Positions 27,101 through 35,943 of a stretch of DNA of 64,000 bases are shown piece after piece. Position 1 is the stretch's first letter. Each line of letters opens with the position of its first letter. Origin of the DNA: JBCCSZ01 sp039821145 (GTDB lineage Bacteria; Bacteroidota; Bacteroidia; Chitinophagales; Saprospiraceae); the NCBI GenBank assembly GCA_039821145.1, contig JBCBOS010000006.1, positions 62,001 to 126,000 of the forward strand. The letters are read 5' to 3'. Both the position numbers and the translations under genes were made by a program. The notes below the pieces were generated by a model. The model was given only the letters and a program-made list of their open reading frames with translations, was not told the origin of the DNA and made no database searches.

Positions 27101-28973
27101 GTTCGATCCGGATTTGGTATTCTTTGTTTTGTTCCACCACCTTGTAGTCAAAGCCACAGATTGGGGCATCGATTCCACTGATGCTGATGTCGGGTTGACG
27201 GCGGTAGACGAACTCCGCGCGGGCATCTCCCTCCGACAAGTCCACATCCATTGGATTGAAGTAGGCGATGACATCTTGTGCATCCAATCCAAAATCGGGA
27301 TCGGGAGCAATTTGTACCACCTCCACTGTGTATTCTCTGGCCGGCAAGTCTACTTCATAACGGCCATTCCCCTGTTGGATGGCCACGCGCTTGTCAAAAC
27401 AGCCATCGCCCTTGCTCCGGATGCGCAACTGGGAATCTCCCAGATAAATCTGACAGCCAGCAAGGACATGTCCACTCAGGCGGTAGACCTTTTCATTGGT
27501 AAATGATAGCTGGTCGATGTCTTTGTCGACAAAGAAGTTCTGTTGAGGAGGGTCAAAGGTATGGTCTGACAATCGGGGGCGAATGGTGTATTCTCCTGTC
27601 TCCTCTGCCGTCACACTGAAGTATCCATTGGCATCCGTTTTATTGCCTTTATAGACATCATTGATGAGGAGTTCCACCCCTGCCAACCCACAAGAAGTCC
27701 CATCCAGTTGTTGAACCACTTGTCCGCTGATGCTGAAGGAAGTGGTGTCTGTGAAATTGATGTTGGTCAAAATGGGGGTTTGCTGCCGCAGGGTACGATC
27801 CAAGGAACCGGGGCGAAAACCGTGGTCTTCTTTGGCTGGCCGAATGCGGAAAGCTGCTTGATCGTAGTAATAGATGTCTGTAATTTCATAAAATCCGGAA
27901 GCATCGGTGGTATCGCAATATTGGACGCCCACTGGCCCTTGCTCTACTGCCTCGATGCGCTCGGCACAAACCTGCACATTTTCGATGGGGGCATTTCGAG
28001 GAGAGTTGACATACCCACTGATGATGCCATCCAATTTGCGGTAGCCTGTATCAGAAAGAGAAGGGAAGTCGCGGACCACACCGCTGCGAACCGGGCGCAG
28101 GACATAGGTATGGCGAAAGCCAGGAATCAAATCAGGATCGCGATCTTGGTAATTGTTGATGCTGGATTCGATGCGCTCCAGCTTGACATCATCTCGATAA
28201 ATGTCAATTTCCTCTCCCAACTCCGACAGATCCTCCCAACTGACCTTGATGCTTCGACCGAGTCCATCATCTGCATCAACTTGCCGACTGATGGTTGATC
28301 CCCTGACAAAGCTTTTGCCCGACTCATGGCCCGACCAGCTACTTGTGTAAGTTGAAATGTAGTAATTGTGAATCTCACCGGGTCCAACCTCATTGTCAGT
28401 ATATGTTCTGGTACTCCCAGAGACGGTAGCGATCCGGTTTTCAGCCTCTAGTCCATCCCTGTAAATGCGATATTGGTGAGAGCCGTTGGGAATATTGGTT
28501 CCTCTTGCCCAAGTGATGACAATGGAGCCTACCTTGTCAGAAGAGGCCGCCAGCGTAGTGGGGCGTTTGATGGCAGAGGTTCTGACTCGATAGCCAGTGG
28601 ACAATCCCACTTCGCCAGAACAACCAAAAATACAGACAGTCTCGTCTTTGCCACTGTAATTGTATTTCCAACGGTAGTGGTGATTGGTACTAGGACCAAC
28701 GACCAGAGAGACGGAGCCACTGCGACCACTGCCATTTTTTTTCCGGGAATTGTTGACATAGAAGGAAGCTGTCGTACTTTGTTCACAACAAGAACTGGCA
28801 ATGCCACTCCAACTGGCCGTCACAGTATAGTCACTGCCATTTGACTCATATACAGCCCTTTGTGCCCATCCGTCAACGCTCGTCCATATAAATCCCAGGA
28901 CGAGCAAGCCCAATCGGAATGCCGTGGTAAACAAAGGGGTTTTGTCTGTCGTCGTGCAAGTTTGAAGATTCAT
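24102..28973 (-). CDS. Giant T9SS-secreted protein with thrombospondin type 3 repeats
   Basis: A 1623-residue exported protein; the start at 28973 gives a signal peptide ending near GWAQ (residue 38). The N-terminal third has fibronectin-III-like modules (for example 'TTLAASSDKVGSIVITWARG'). Carboxypeptidase-regulatory-like beta modules follow ('SGYVNSPRNAPIENVQVCAE', 'SGQVVQQLDGTSCGLAGVELLI'). A long middle region (about 750-1080, with Ser-rich stretches) matches nothing I know. Then come an Ig-like/SbsA-type module ('VISVTFDETIECLSFDAEQV') and thrombospondin type 3 repeats (about 1379-1526) with DxDxDGxxD calcium loops and DNCP cysteines. It ends with a T9SS sorting domain (about 1540-1623). 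A calcium-stabilised surface protein, probably adhesive. Confidence 0.9.
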   Translation of the reverse strand: MNLQTCTTTDKTPLFTTAFRLGLLVLGFIWTSVDGWAQRAVYESNGSDYTVTASWSGIASSCCEQSTTASFYVNNSRKKNGSGRSGSVSLVVGPSTNHHYRWKYNYSGKDETVCIFGCSGEVGLSTGYRVRTSAIKRPTTLAASSDKVGSIVITWARGTNIPNGSHQYRIYRDGLEAENRIATVSGSTRTYTDNEVGPGEIHNYYISTYTSSWSGHESGKSFVRGSTISRQVDADDGLGRSIKVSWEDLSELGEEIDIYRDDVKLERIESSINNYQDRDPDLIPGFRHTYVLRPVRSGVVRDFPSLSDTGYRKLDGIISGYVNSPRNAPIENVQVCAERIEAVEQGPVGVQYCDTTDASGFYEITDIYYYDQAAFRIRPAKEDHGFRPGSLDRTLRQQTPILTNINFTDTTSFSISGQVVQQLDGTSCGLAGVELLINDVYKGNKTDANGYFSVTAEETGEYTIRPRLSDHTFDPPQQNFFVDKDIDQLSFTNEKVYRLSGHVLAGCQIYLGDSQLRIRSKGDGCFDKRVAIQQGNGRYEVDLPAREYTVEVVQIAPDPDFGLDAQDVIAYFNPMDVDLSEGDARAEFVYRRQPDISISGIDAPICGFDYKVVEQNKEYQIRIELTETFGDETCPVDTGYILVYDELADRKTEPETLYISNGQAIYYSIPKSPNIIFPYTKNLQFVAFVDREMADYSEDFVVTGVRPREQTFTTVTPSMPFMILRDPPGDASYSYLEESSTAELAMSLFGESSGSVEVWDQLKLGTKFQSGIGVEIETEIWGSIKASLEVGARLSESSEYVMSLTNSNYFSTSGNPQITGTDGDVYAGAALNLIYALSDVLSFDPTDCNVKSDVDLIMANDGFATEFLFTEGHIRDVLIPDLDRIRLYYEDIGSDSSAFYANQVSVWEQALAHNAKLKQESSFVENRSFSAGAPYESSTTESSRSTLSYEFSTFVDSDVALEAGLEVGGVGFSGGVSVNLRAEMGESKSSSSMQSRTTGYYLSDDDPGDFFSLNIRNDKVYATPVFELVSGRSSCPYEEGTQPREDVQLQSDVYVQTEVDPQSEAVFRLSLGNISQSDETRTYRLAFLQASNPNGARVRIGGSEAQTPIPYTIGPGTAAQATVTVERGPSAFVYQDLRFALLSGCDDEQIEDIISLSVYFQNECSNINLFQPDNGWVINENSDNRMPIKIRGYDLNLLDRVSLEYADVITGVWTEAFQLEKGDLETGQNGTSVFWNVENVPDGRYLLRLRLDCDQGYVYSQQAEGRIDRVAPQLYARPEPQDGTYNREDVISVTFDETIECLSFDAEQVVVREASSGDIIATEVGCSEDRLIIQPILDFNQRRGQRLEIMVDEVEDLYGNVMPDFVQWEFQIESGGANQVDTDQDGIPDVRDNCRLAANTDQSDIDGDGIGDVCDDDLDGDGIVNADDNCPYHANPNQEDQDNDGIGDSCETTADGDGDGIPNDLDNCPYQPNASQADMDQDGIGDVCDADRDGDGVDNAFDNCPDHANPDQLDSDQDGRGDACESTAVENLPDGIESALMYPNPANGDVFVELQLSEQTEVSLVVLDGLGRALQTSQTHELISGRHQLPLTDHRPTWNPGIYYVKIQSHNSVLTLPLIWMPE

Positions 28974-29017
28974 CGTTCTCAATTTTGGTTTGATGATACC
29001 TCCATATATCACTGACG

Positions 29018-29044
29018 AAAAAAAGGTTACCCCTCGGGTTGTAA
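29018..29044 (-). terminator. Terminator-like hairpin in the leader of the giant gene
   Basis: The minus strand TTACAACCCGAGGGGTAACC can fold with TTAC/GTAA and CCC/GGG pairing (a small bulge) and is followed by seven T residues. It lies about 45 bases before the start codon at 28973. Confidence 0.4.
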
Positions 29045-29078
29045 TATTTTTTGGGAAGCCGTCTTTCGGAAGGGACAT

Positions 29079-29117
29079 AAAAAAAAACTACCCCTGCAAC
29101 CACTTTTGGTTGAGGGG
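29079..29117 (-). terminator. Strong intrinsic terminator upstream of the giant gene
   Basis: The minus strand reads CCCCTCAACCA, a 4-base loop, TGGTTGCAGGGG, then a run of T residues (A run at 29079-29087 on the plus strand). The stem pairs AACCA with TGGTT and CCCCT with AGGGG. It sits only about 105 bases before the start codon of the 1623-residue protein, in the same direction. Confidence 0.7.
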
Positions 29118-29937
29118 CAGCCCACACACTATGAGAACACCCATTATTCTCTTTTCTTTATAGTTTGGTCTTGTACTATTTTTCTTTCCTTTTCTAAAGT
29201 TGTTTTTGTTTCTCGTTGTTGTGTCATACTTACATCCTATAGACGCTTCAAAAACCCAAAATGATATACTCCTCATTGTTAACCTTTTTAAGGTATGTTA
29301 AATAAATATTTGTAATCAGTTGATAATCAATATTAATTTACTTAATCAGGTACTCAGTTAAAATATTTTAACATCCGTTAATATCTCATTAAGGCCCCAT
29401 TTTGGGGTAAAAAAGGAGTTTTTGCCCCCCGATTTCGCTTTTTTTCAAAGGTGTTGTATCTTCATAATTTGCTCATTGTACCGTCCATTTGGCGATGTGG
29501 CAGAGCAAAAGAGTCCAAAAATCCTTGCCTGCCGGATGGGCAAGCCCAATGAAGAGGTGCTCAATTCCGGATTTGAAGTGTCATCTGGACAAGCGATTGT
29601 ACAAATTCCTTCAAAGGCCAACTCCCCCAACGCACTCTGAACATGGATGATCCTTACAGATGGAGGGATGATGATTTGGATGGTCATTGGTCCTGAACGA
29701 GGCAAAACCGCCTCATAGTTCCAAAATAAAAATATGAATCAGACAAAATTTATTTTTCATCATATCATCCACAACTTGCTGTAAATCAGTATTCAAATTA
29801 AAAAATTCAAATTTTATAAATAAAAATGTATCGTCAACTTTATGGAATTTGGGTAGGTGCCGTGTCCTATTATGGGGTAAAAGTCAAATTGTCGGTCCGC
29901 GGAGGCGATTTGATGGTGCTGCAAAATGTTTCCATTT

Positions 29938-30078
29938 GGGCAAACGAGCCCAGGTTTGGGTTGGCGGAGCCGTGCTTGGGTGCGGGTCCAAAAAGGGGCG
30001 AGCTTTGAGGGGTCGCCTAGAGGGTGGGACCCACCCATCAAAGCCCCATCCCCTACCCCGTCCCAAGTTCGTTTGCCC
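29938..30078. repeat. 141-bp GC-rich inverted-repeat element (MITE/REP-like)
   Basis: The ends are exact inverted copies: GGGCAAACGA at 29938-29947 and TCGTTTGCCC at 30069-30078. Nested inside are GCTTTGA (30002-30008) with TCAAAGC (30038-30044) and, at the centre, GGGTGGG-A-CCCACCC (30022-30036). It contrasts with the AT-rich flanks. The element lies 150 bases upstream of dnaG. Confidence 0.6.
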
Positions 30079-30225
30079 CAGGACCATATCCCAAATCCAT
30101 CAGACACACAATCAAAACCATCAACAAATGGCAGCACCAGCAACTCCATAAAGAGTCAACGGCCCGCAAACCATGACGCTCAACCACCCGGAACAAAAAA
30201 ACAGAGGGATCGCAAAGAAACGTAG

Positions 30226-32280
30226 ATGATTTCACAAAAAAGCATTCGAGAAATTATGGATACGGCCCGCATCGAAGAGGTCGTAGGGGAATATGTCAAT
30301 CTCAAACGGGCAGGTTCTAACCTGAAAGGGCTGTGTCCCTTCCATGGCGAAAAGACGCCCTCTTTCTCGGTCTCTCCCAGCAAAAACCTGTTCAAATGCT
30401 TTGGCTGTGGAATAGGAGGAGATGCAGTTCGCTTCCTCATGGAACACGAGCAACTCAGCTATCCGGAAGCCCTCCGCCAACTGGCCGCCAAGTACAACAT
30501 CGAACTCGAAGAGACCCAAACGTCTCGCGAAAGCATCCAAGAACGGCAACATCAGGAGAGTCTCTATCTGATCAACCAATACGCGCTGGAATACTACCAA
30601 AAGCAACTCTTCAAAACTGATGCGGGCAAGAGCATCGGCCTGAGCTACTTCAAGCAAAGGGGCTTTCGCGAGGAAACCATTCGCAAGTTCGGATTGGGCT
30701 TTGCACCAGCCACCAAAGATGCCTTTACCCTCCAAGCCACCCAGGATGGCTACAAGGTGGATTTGCTCAAAAAGCTGGGATTGACCTCACAATACGGCCG
30801 GGACTTCTTTCGGGATCGGGTCATGTTTACCATCTACAATCCCACTGGCAAGCCCGTTGCCTTTGCAGGGCGCATCCTCCAAAAAGATGTCAAAGCTCCC
30901 AAGTACATCAACTCACCGGAGACCGACATCTATGTCAAAAACAAAGTCCTCTATGGTGTCAACTTTGCCAAACGCAGCATTCGAAAAGAAGATGAATGCA
31001 TCCTGGTAGAGGGATATACCGACGTCATTTCCCTCCACCAGGCAGGCATCGAAAATGTGGTGGCCTCCTCGGGGACCTCATTGACAGAAGGCCAGATACA
31101 ACTGATCCGGCGCTATTCTCCCAACATCAAAATCCTCTATGATGGAGATGCGGCAGGGATCAAGGCGGCACTTCGTGGATTGGACATGGTGCTTGAGCAG
31201 GACATGAATGTCCGGGTGGTCTTGTTGCCAGATGGAGAAGATCCCGATTCCTATCTGCAAAGAGTGGGTGCCAGCGCCTTCCAGGAATATGTCCGGGAGC
31301 AAGCCAAGGATTTCATCCTCTTCAAAACCCAATTGTTGCTGGAGGAAGCAGCCGATGATCCCATTCGCAAGAGTGAGATGATCAAGGCCATTGTGGACAG
31401 CATTGCCCGCATCCCCGACCCCATCAAGCGATCCTTGTACATCAAGCAATGTGCGCATGTGGTAGGTGTGGAAGAAGAAATTCTGGTGATAGAGGTCAAT
31501 AAAATGGTGACGGGCCACATCCGGCGCAAGCGACAGCAGGAGCGCATACAAGAACGGCAACGCGCGCGACAGGCCGGTCAAAAGTCTACCAAGCCTGGCA
31601 GCGAGGGTCCTCCTCCTTCCAATTTCAGTGGATTGTCCGATGCTCCGCCCCCGGAGATGGGAGAAGAGGAGTCTGGAGCACCTCCCGATCTTGTCCCTGG
31701 TCGCCCCTCCTCCAGTAGTGCGGTCAGCGGGGATGAATTCATGGAGCGAGACATCATCCGCCTCTTGATTACTTTTGGCGATCAAGTATTCGATCCAGAG
31801 GAAGACGACAAGCAGAGTGTTGCAGACTACATTTTATTCAACATCCAAGATGTTCTAGAGGAATTTGACAACCCACTCTTCGGTCAGGTGGCCAAAGAAT
31901 GCCACCAAAGAGTGTCGAGCAAAGAAAGCATCGACCAGCATTATTTTCTCAACCACCAAGAACAAAGCATCCGGCAATTGGCCATCGACATCCTTCATCC
32001 TCCCTACGACTTTAGTCCCAACTGGGCCGAGAAGTGGGACATCACCCTACAGACCCAAAAAGATCCGGACAAGAATTTCACAAAAGACAGCATCAAGACA
32101 ATCCAGCTCTTCAAAATGCGCAAAATCATCCGCCTGTCTGAACGCAACCAACAAAAGCTCAAGGAAATGGATGCCAGCAGTACCGAAGAGATCATGCGCT
32201 TGCTCATGGTACAACAAAAACTCAATTCCATCCGCAATGAATTGGCAAAGCAATTCGGCCACATCGTTACCTTGAAATAA
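30226..32280 (+). CDS. dnaG: DNA primase
   Basis: The 684-residue primase makes RNA primers for chromosome replication. The N-terminal CHC2 zinc ribbon has Cys37, His40, Cys58 and Cys61 (LCPFHGEK ... FKCFGCG). The catalytic core follows (about 115-330), and its TOPRIM part shows 'CILVEGYTDVISLHQAGI' and 'KILYDGDAAGIKA'. A low-complexity, Pro/Ser-rich linker (about 440-500) precedes a C-terminal helicase-interacting region. Length is within the usual range. The start at 30226 gives the standard MISQKSI beginning. The SGNH hydrolase gene follows after 16 bases. Confidence 0.97.
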   Translation: MISQKSIREIMDTARIEEVVGEYVNLKRAGSNLKGLCPFHGEKTPSFSVSPSKNLFKCFGCGIGGDAVRFLMEHEQLSYPEALRQLAAKYNIELEETQTSRESIQERQHQESLYLINQYALEYYQKQLFKTDAGKSIGLSYFKQRGFREETIRKFGLGFAPATKDAFTLQATQDGYKVDLLKKLGLTSQYGRDFFRDRVMFTIYNPTGKPVAFAGRILQKDVKAPKYINSPETDIYVKNKVLYGVNFAKRSIRKEDECILVEGYTDVISLHQAGIENVVASSGTSLTEGQIQLIRRYSPNIKILYDGDAAGIKAALRGLDMVLEQDMNVRVVLLPDGEDPDSYLQRVGASAFQEYVREQAKDFILFKTQLLLEEAADDPIRKSEMIKAIVDSIARIPDPIKRSLYIKQCAHVVGVEEEILVIEVNKMVTGHIRRKRQQERIQERQRARQAGQKSTKPGSEGPPPSNFSGLSDAPPPEMGEEESGAPPDLVPGRPSSSSAVSGDEFMERDIIRLLITFGDQVFDPEEDDKQSVADYILFNIQDVLEEFDNPLFGQVAKECHQRVSSKESIDQHYFLNHQEQSIRQLAIDILHPPYDFSPNWAEKWDITLQTQKDPDKNFTKDSIKTIQLFKMRKIIRLSERNQQKLKEMDASSTEEIMRLLMVQQKLNSIRNELAKQFGHIVTLK

Positions 32281-32296
32281 ATACTCAACCTGCTTT

Positions 32297-34570
32297 ATGT
32301 CCATGCCCTCTTTTTCCTCCTTTTTGCTGAGTAGTCTTTTGGTACTACTGAGCCTACCCAGCTTTGCCCAATCTCCTGATTGCGCCTCTTTCCAAGCCCA
32401 GCGCATCATCGTCATTGGCTCGTCCACCGCAGCAGGGACGGGGTCTTCCCATCCCGATAGCTCCTGGGTGGGGCGCTACCGACAACATCTACAATCCATC
32501 AATCCAGACAATGAGGTCATCAATCTAGCGAGGGGTGGCTACAATACCTACCGATTGATGCCAGATGCGTTTCAGACGCCCATGGGCCGCCCAAGCATCG
32601 ACAGCAGCCGCAACATTTCGGAGGCTTTGCGACGCCAAGCCAGCGGCATCATCGTCAATCTCCCCTCCAATGACACAGGCGCAGGTTTTCTTCCCTCAGA
32701 ACAGCTGGCCAATTTTCGGCTCATCGCCGCCGAAGCCCAAAACGCAGGGGTCCCCATTTGGATCACCACAACCCAACCCCGGAACTACAACGCCACACTC
32801 ACCGCTCGACAGTTGGAAGTGCGCGACTCCATTTTGGTGGAATACGGCTTGCAAGCCATTGACTTTTGGACACCCATTGCCAATGCCGATGCCAAGATCG
32901 ACTCGCTCTACGATTCTGGTGATGGAGTACATGTCAATGACAAAGGCCATGCGCTGCTGGTCCAACAAGTCATCGAAGAAGATCTCCCCAACCAATTGTA
33001 CACCCCCTCTCCGGAGGATGACTATCTGGTGATCAACAGCTGGTTCGAAAACGTTAGCCCTTGTGGTGGTGAGGAGGCAAAACTCTATGTTGCCTGGATC
33101 AATTTGGGGGGAACAGAAGATGGCTCCATCGAATTGAACATCAAAGGCCAAGGGCCAGATCGAGAAAGAAACTATCGCTTCCAGCCAGATGCCATTCCCC
33201 TTTGTCAAACAGATACCCAAATGGTAAACTGGGGGGCAACGCTCCCTGGAACATACACCATCCAAAGCGCCATCAAAGCCACTCGTTCTGGCATTCCCGA
33301 GCCTCCCTCCTATGATTTCCAAACCTCCTTCAGCGGATTGCCCTCCGCCATGCTAACAACAGAAACCGTCTGCCAGGGGGATTCCAGCAGGATCAGTGCT
33401 CAGTTGGAATTTGCCGACCGCATTTTCTGGTTTGCCGATCCGGATGGCCAACTGCCCATCAGTCAATCATTGGAATGGGTCAGCCCACCCCTCGACTCCA
33501 GCACCCTCTTCTATGCCAATATCGTCTCAGGCCTGCCCTATTTTTCCGCTGTCACCAATTCGACGGACGTGCCCGAGGTGCAGTGGAATGGCTACATGCT
33601 GGATGTGGTGGCTAAAGAAGACCTTGTGATCGACAGCCTGGCAGTCAAAATCCACAGCTTGGGCCAGCAAAGCATTCGCTTGTATCAAAAGGCGGGAAGT
33701 CATCTGGGCTTCGAACAAGACAGGGATGCCTGGAGTCTTTGGGAGGAGATGACCATAGAAGTTGTCGACTCCAATCAGCTCGATCTGCTCCAACCCAGTG
33801 TCCCCCTCTTCGTCAAGGCTGGAGATACCCTTGCTTTGTACTTGCATCTAAATGACCCAGCATCAGACCTCTCCTACCGCCGATTGCCAGAAGCTTCGCA
33901 ATACGATGGGGAGGCCATCCAGCTTTTGTATGGCAGTGGAATCAACCACACCTTTGGACAGTCGTATTTCCCTCGCGAATGGAATGGCCACCTGTACTAC
34001 CATTACGGAGACCGACCATTGGGAGATTGTGCCACCGGGCTGTTGCCAGTAGAAGCCCAAGTCTCCATCCCCGCCCCCAATCTGGGTCCCGACAAGCTCA
34101 TCAATCAGGACGATACACTCCGCTTGAGTACCACCGAGCGATACGAAAGCTACCTTTGGTCAGATGGCAGTGAAGAATCAGAGCTTGTATTGATCGGCAG
34201 TGACTACCAACCTGGATTCTACACCTTTGCCGTCACGATCACGGACTTCTCAGGATGTCAAGGCACAGATACCATAGAGGTGGAAGTGACCATCAACACA
34301 TCACTGAATCCATTGCCGTCACAAACCCAGCTTCGCGCATACCCAAACCCAGGTCAAGGAGAATTGTGGGTCGAACTACCCAACTCACCAGCTGGACGAG
34401 GGGGACAGCTGCTCTTGAGAGACATCAATGGCCGCATTCTTCTCCGATCCGACAATCCCGACCACAGCCCTTACCGAATGGATGCCCATGCACTTCCGCC
34501 CGGCCTTTACTGGCTGGAATGGACCGATGAAACAGAAAGGATTCGCCTCCCTTGGATCAAAATCGAATGA
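32297..34570 (+). CDS. T9SS-secreted SGNH/GDSL hydrolase
   Basis: A 757-residue exported protein with a signal peptide (about 1-24). The SGNH hydrolase domain (about 35-235) has block I 'IIVIGSSTAAGTG' with the probable nucleophile Ser, block II Gly in 'NLARGGYNTY', block III Asn in 'VNLPSNDTG' and block V 'DGVHVNDKGH' with Asp and His. The middle (240-660) is beta-sandwich-like, including an LPXTG-free adhesion-type module. The end ('LRAYPNPGQGELWVELP' ... 'GLYWLEWTDETERIRLPWI') is a T9SS sorting domain. It likely removes acyl or acetyl groups from an extracellular polysaccharide or lipid. Its position 16 bases after dnaG is probably incidental. Confidence 0.88.
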   Translation: MSMPSFSSFLLSSLLVLLSLPSFAQSPDCASFQAQRIIVIGSSTAAGTGSSHPDSSWVGRYRQHLQSINPDNEVINLARGGYNTYRLMPDAFQTPMGRPSIDSSRNISEALRRQASGIIVNLPSNDTGAGFLPSEQLANFRLIAAEAQNAGVPIWITTTQPRNYNATLTARQLEVRDSILVEYGLQAIDFWTPIANADAKIDSLYDSGDGVHVNDKGHALLVQQVIEEDLPNQLYTPSPEDDYLVINSWFENVSPCGGEEAKLYVAWINLGGTEDGSIELNIKGQGPDRERNYRFQPDAIPLCQTDTQMVNWGATLPGTYTIQSAIKATRSGIPEPPSYDFQTSFSGLPSAMLTTETVCQGDSSRISAQLEFADRIFWFADPDGQLPISQSLEWVSPPLDSSTLFYANIVSGLPYFSAVTNSTDVPEVQWNGYMLDVVAKEDLVIDSLAVKIHSLGQQSIRLYQKAGSHLGFEQDRDAWSLWEEMTIEVVDSNQLDLLQPSVPLFVKAGDTLALYLHLNDPASDLSYRRLPEASQYDGEAIQLLYGSGINHTFGQSYFPREWNGHLYYHYGDRPLGDCATGLLPVEAQVSIPAPNLGPDKLINQDDTLRLSTTERYESYLWSDGSEESELVLIGSDYQPGFYTFAVTITDFSGCQGTDTIEVEVTINTSLNPLPSQTQLRAYPNPGQGELWVELPNSPAGRGGQLLLRDINGRILLRSDNPDHSPYRMDAHALPPGLYWLEWTDETERIRLPWIKIE

Positions 34571-34585
34571 TTCCTCCCAAAACGA

Positions 34586-34623
34586 CTCATCCCGAACCTT
34601 TGCAAAGAAAGATTCGGGATGAG
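34586..34623. terminator. Bidirectional terminator-like hairpin
   Basis: CTCATCCCGAA (34586-34596) and TTCGGGATGAG (34613-34623) form a perfect 11-bp stem with a 16-base loop between two convergent genes. The minus strand continues TCGTTTT, a weak T tract; none is present on the plus strand. Confidence 0.6.
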
Positions 34624-34667
34624 ATCAAGGAACACTTGGGCCGGATAGGGGCCCTTGGTTCTATTTC

Positions 34668-35750
34668 TTAGGCGTTGCGGTTGATGCAATTGAGGTCTTC
34701 AAAAGCTGTCTTCAAGCGCGCGCTGAAGCTGTCCTCCGCTGCACGCAGCCACTTGCGAGGATCGTATGTCTTCTTGTTTGGCTTGTCGTCGCCATCTGGG
34801 TTTCCGATTTGAGCCTGCATGTAGTCGCGCTTGCCCTCGTAATAATCGCGGACACCTGTCCAGAAAGCCCACTGCTGATCTGTATCGATGTTCATTTTGA
34901 TGGCACCATACTCAATGGCTTCGCGGATTTCTTCGCGGGTAGAACCAGATCCACCGTGGAAGACGAAGTTGACAGGATTGGCACCAGTGCCGAAGGTCTC
35001 CTGAATGTGCGTTTGGGTATTTTTCAGGATGATGGGCTTAAGCTCGACATTTCCTGGCTTGTAAACACCATGTACGTTTCCGAAGGCTGCTGCTACAGTG
35101 AATTTGTCGCTGATGGCACTCAATTCTTTGTAGGCGTAGGCAACTTCCTCTGGCTGGGTGTACAAACGAGCACTGTCTACGTCTGTATTGTCCACACCAT
35201 CTTCTTCTCCTCCCGTCACACCAAGTTCTATTTCGAGTGTCATGCCGATTTTGGCCATGCGCTCCAGGTAACGCTTGCAGATTTCGATGTTCTCCTCAAT
35301 GGGTTCTTCCGACAAATCCAGCATGTGAGAGCTGTAGAGTGGGTAGCCTCTCGACTCGAAGAAACGCTCTCCGGCTTCCAGTAGGCCATCGATCCAAGGC
35401 AGGAGTTTTTTGGCGCAGTGGTCTGTGTGAAGCACCACAGGAACACCGTAGGCTTTGGCCATGGTGTGTACGTGCATGGCACCGGAAATCCCACCCAAGA
35501 TGGCCGCGCGTTGGTTTTCGTTGGACAAACCCTTGCCCGCAAAGAAGCTGGCACCACCATTTGAGAACTGAACCATGACGGGGGAATTGACCTCACGGGC
35601 TGTTTCCAGTACGGCATTGACCGTGTTGGTACCGACGACATTGACGGCAGGCATTGCAAAGTTTTGTTCATTGGCATAGTTGAGCAGTTCCGTAACTTCC
35701 TCACCATGCAGAACACCAGGACGAAATCTAGTTGCGGTAGTAGTAGACAT
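34668..35750 (-). CDS. fbaA: Class II fructose-1,6-bisphosphate aldolase
   Basis: The 360-residue metalloenzyme cleaves fructose 1,6-bisphosphate to dihydroxyacetone phosphate and glyceraldehyde 3-phosphate in glycolysis and runs the reverse step in gluconeogenesis. The zinc-binding segment VVLHTDHCAKK (near 105-115), the 'GVTGGEEDGVDN' region (near 180-190), and the C-terminal 'FVFHGGSGSTREEI' phosphate/substrate loop (near 263-277) are diagnostic of class IIA enzymes. Length and start are typical. A TAnnTTTG element lies 65 bases upstream, and the terminator of trxB separates it from that gene. Confidence 0.97.
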   Translation of the reverse strand: MSTTTATRFRPGVLHGEEVTELLNYANEQNFAMPAVNVVGTNTVNAVLETAREVNSPVMVQFSNGGASFFAGKGLSNENQRAAILGGISGAMHVHTMAKAYGVPVVLHTDHCAKKLLPWIDGLLEAGERFFESRGYPLYSSHMLDLSEEPIEENIEICKRYLERMAKIGMTLEIELGVTGGEEDGVDNTDVDSARLYTQPEEVAYAYKELSAISDKFTVAAAFGNVHGVYKPGNVELKPIILKNTQTHIQETFGTGANPVNFVFHGGSGSTREEIREAIEYGAIKMNIDTDQQWAFWTGVRDYYEGKRDYMQAQIGNPDGDDKPNKKTYDPRKWLRAAEDSFSARLKTAFEDLNCINRNA

Positions 35751-35814
35751 GTCTGAACTTATCTTTTGGTTAACAAATAGTGGTCTATTGTGGTCTTGTA
35801 CGGGCTTTGAGGGA

Positions 35815-35822
35815 CAAAAGTA
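35815..35822 (-). promoter_or_regulatory. -7 promoter element for the aldolase gene
   Basis: The minus strand reads TACTTTTG, an exact TAnnTTTG match 65 bases before the start codon at 35750, leaving a leader of about 60 bases. Confidence 0.5.
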
Positions 35823-35857
35823 ACCAGCTTTTGCAAATATTTTGCATTCTGAGTGGC

Positions 35858-35918
35858 ATAAAAAAAGGATTCCGATTCAGCCCAAGCCAAGAAGGCCAAA
35901 CGGACTGGATCGGAATCC
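35858..35918 (-). terminator. Intrinsic terminator of trxB
   Basis: On the minus strand GGATTCCGAT (35918-35909) pairs with ATCGGAATCC (35876-35867) and is followed by seven or more T residues. It lies 26 bases after the trxB stop. Confidence 0.85.
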
Positions 35919-35943
35919 CAATGAGGCAAAATGATCGACTGGA

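Larger units (their letters stand above)
28974..30225. other. Long AT-rich intergenic region with terminators and a structured repeat
   Basis: Over 1.2 kb without a recognised gene. From left to right it holds two hairpin/T-tract structures on the minus strand, an AT-rich zone (about 29280-29460) with a GGGGTAAAAA/TTTTTGCCCC stem at 29404-29428, short open frames on both strands near 29422-29705 with no recognisable product, a GAGGC/GCCTC stem at 29699-29714, and the 141-bp GC-rich inverted-repeat element. The last 140 bases before dnaG show no clear promoter consensus. Confidence 0.6.

Noticed and set aside
29422..29705. Overlapping 72- and 86-codon frames on opposite strands
   Set aside because: Neither has a recognisable domain, promoter or convincing start; at most a decayed gene tail.
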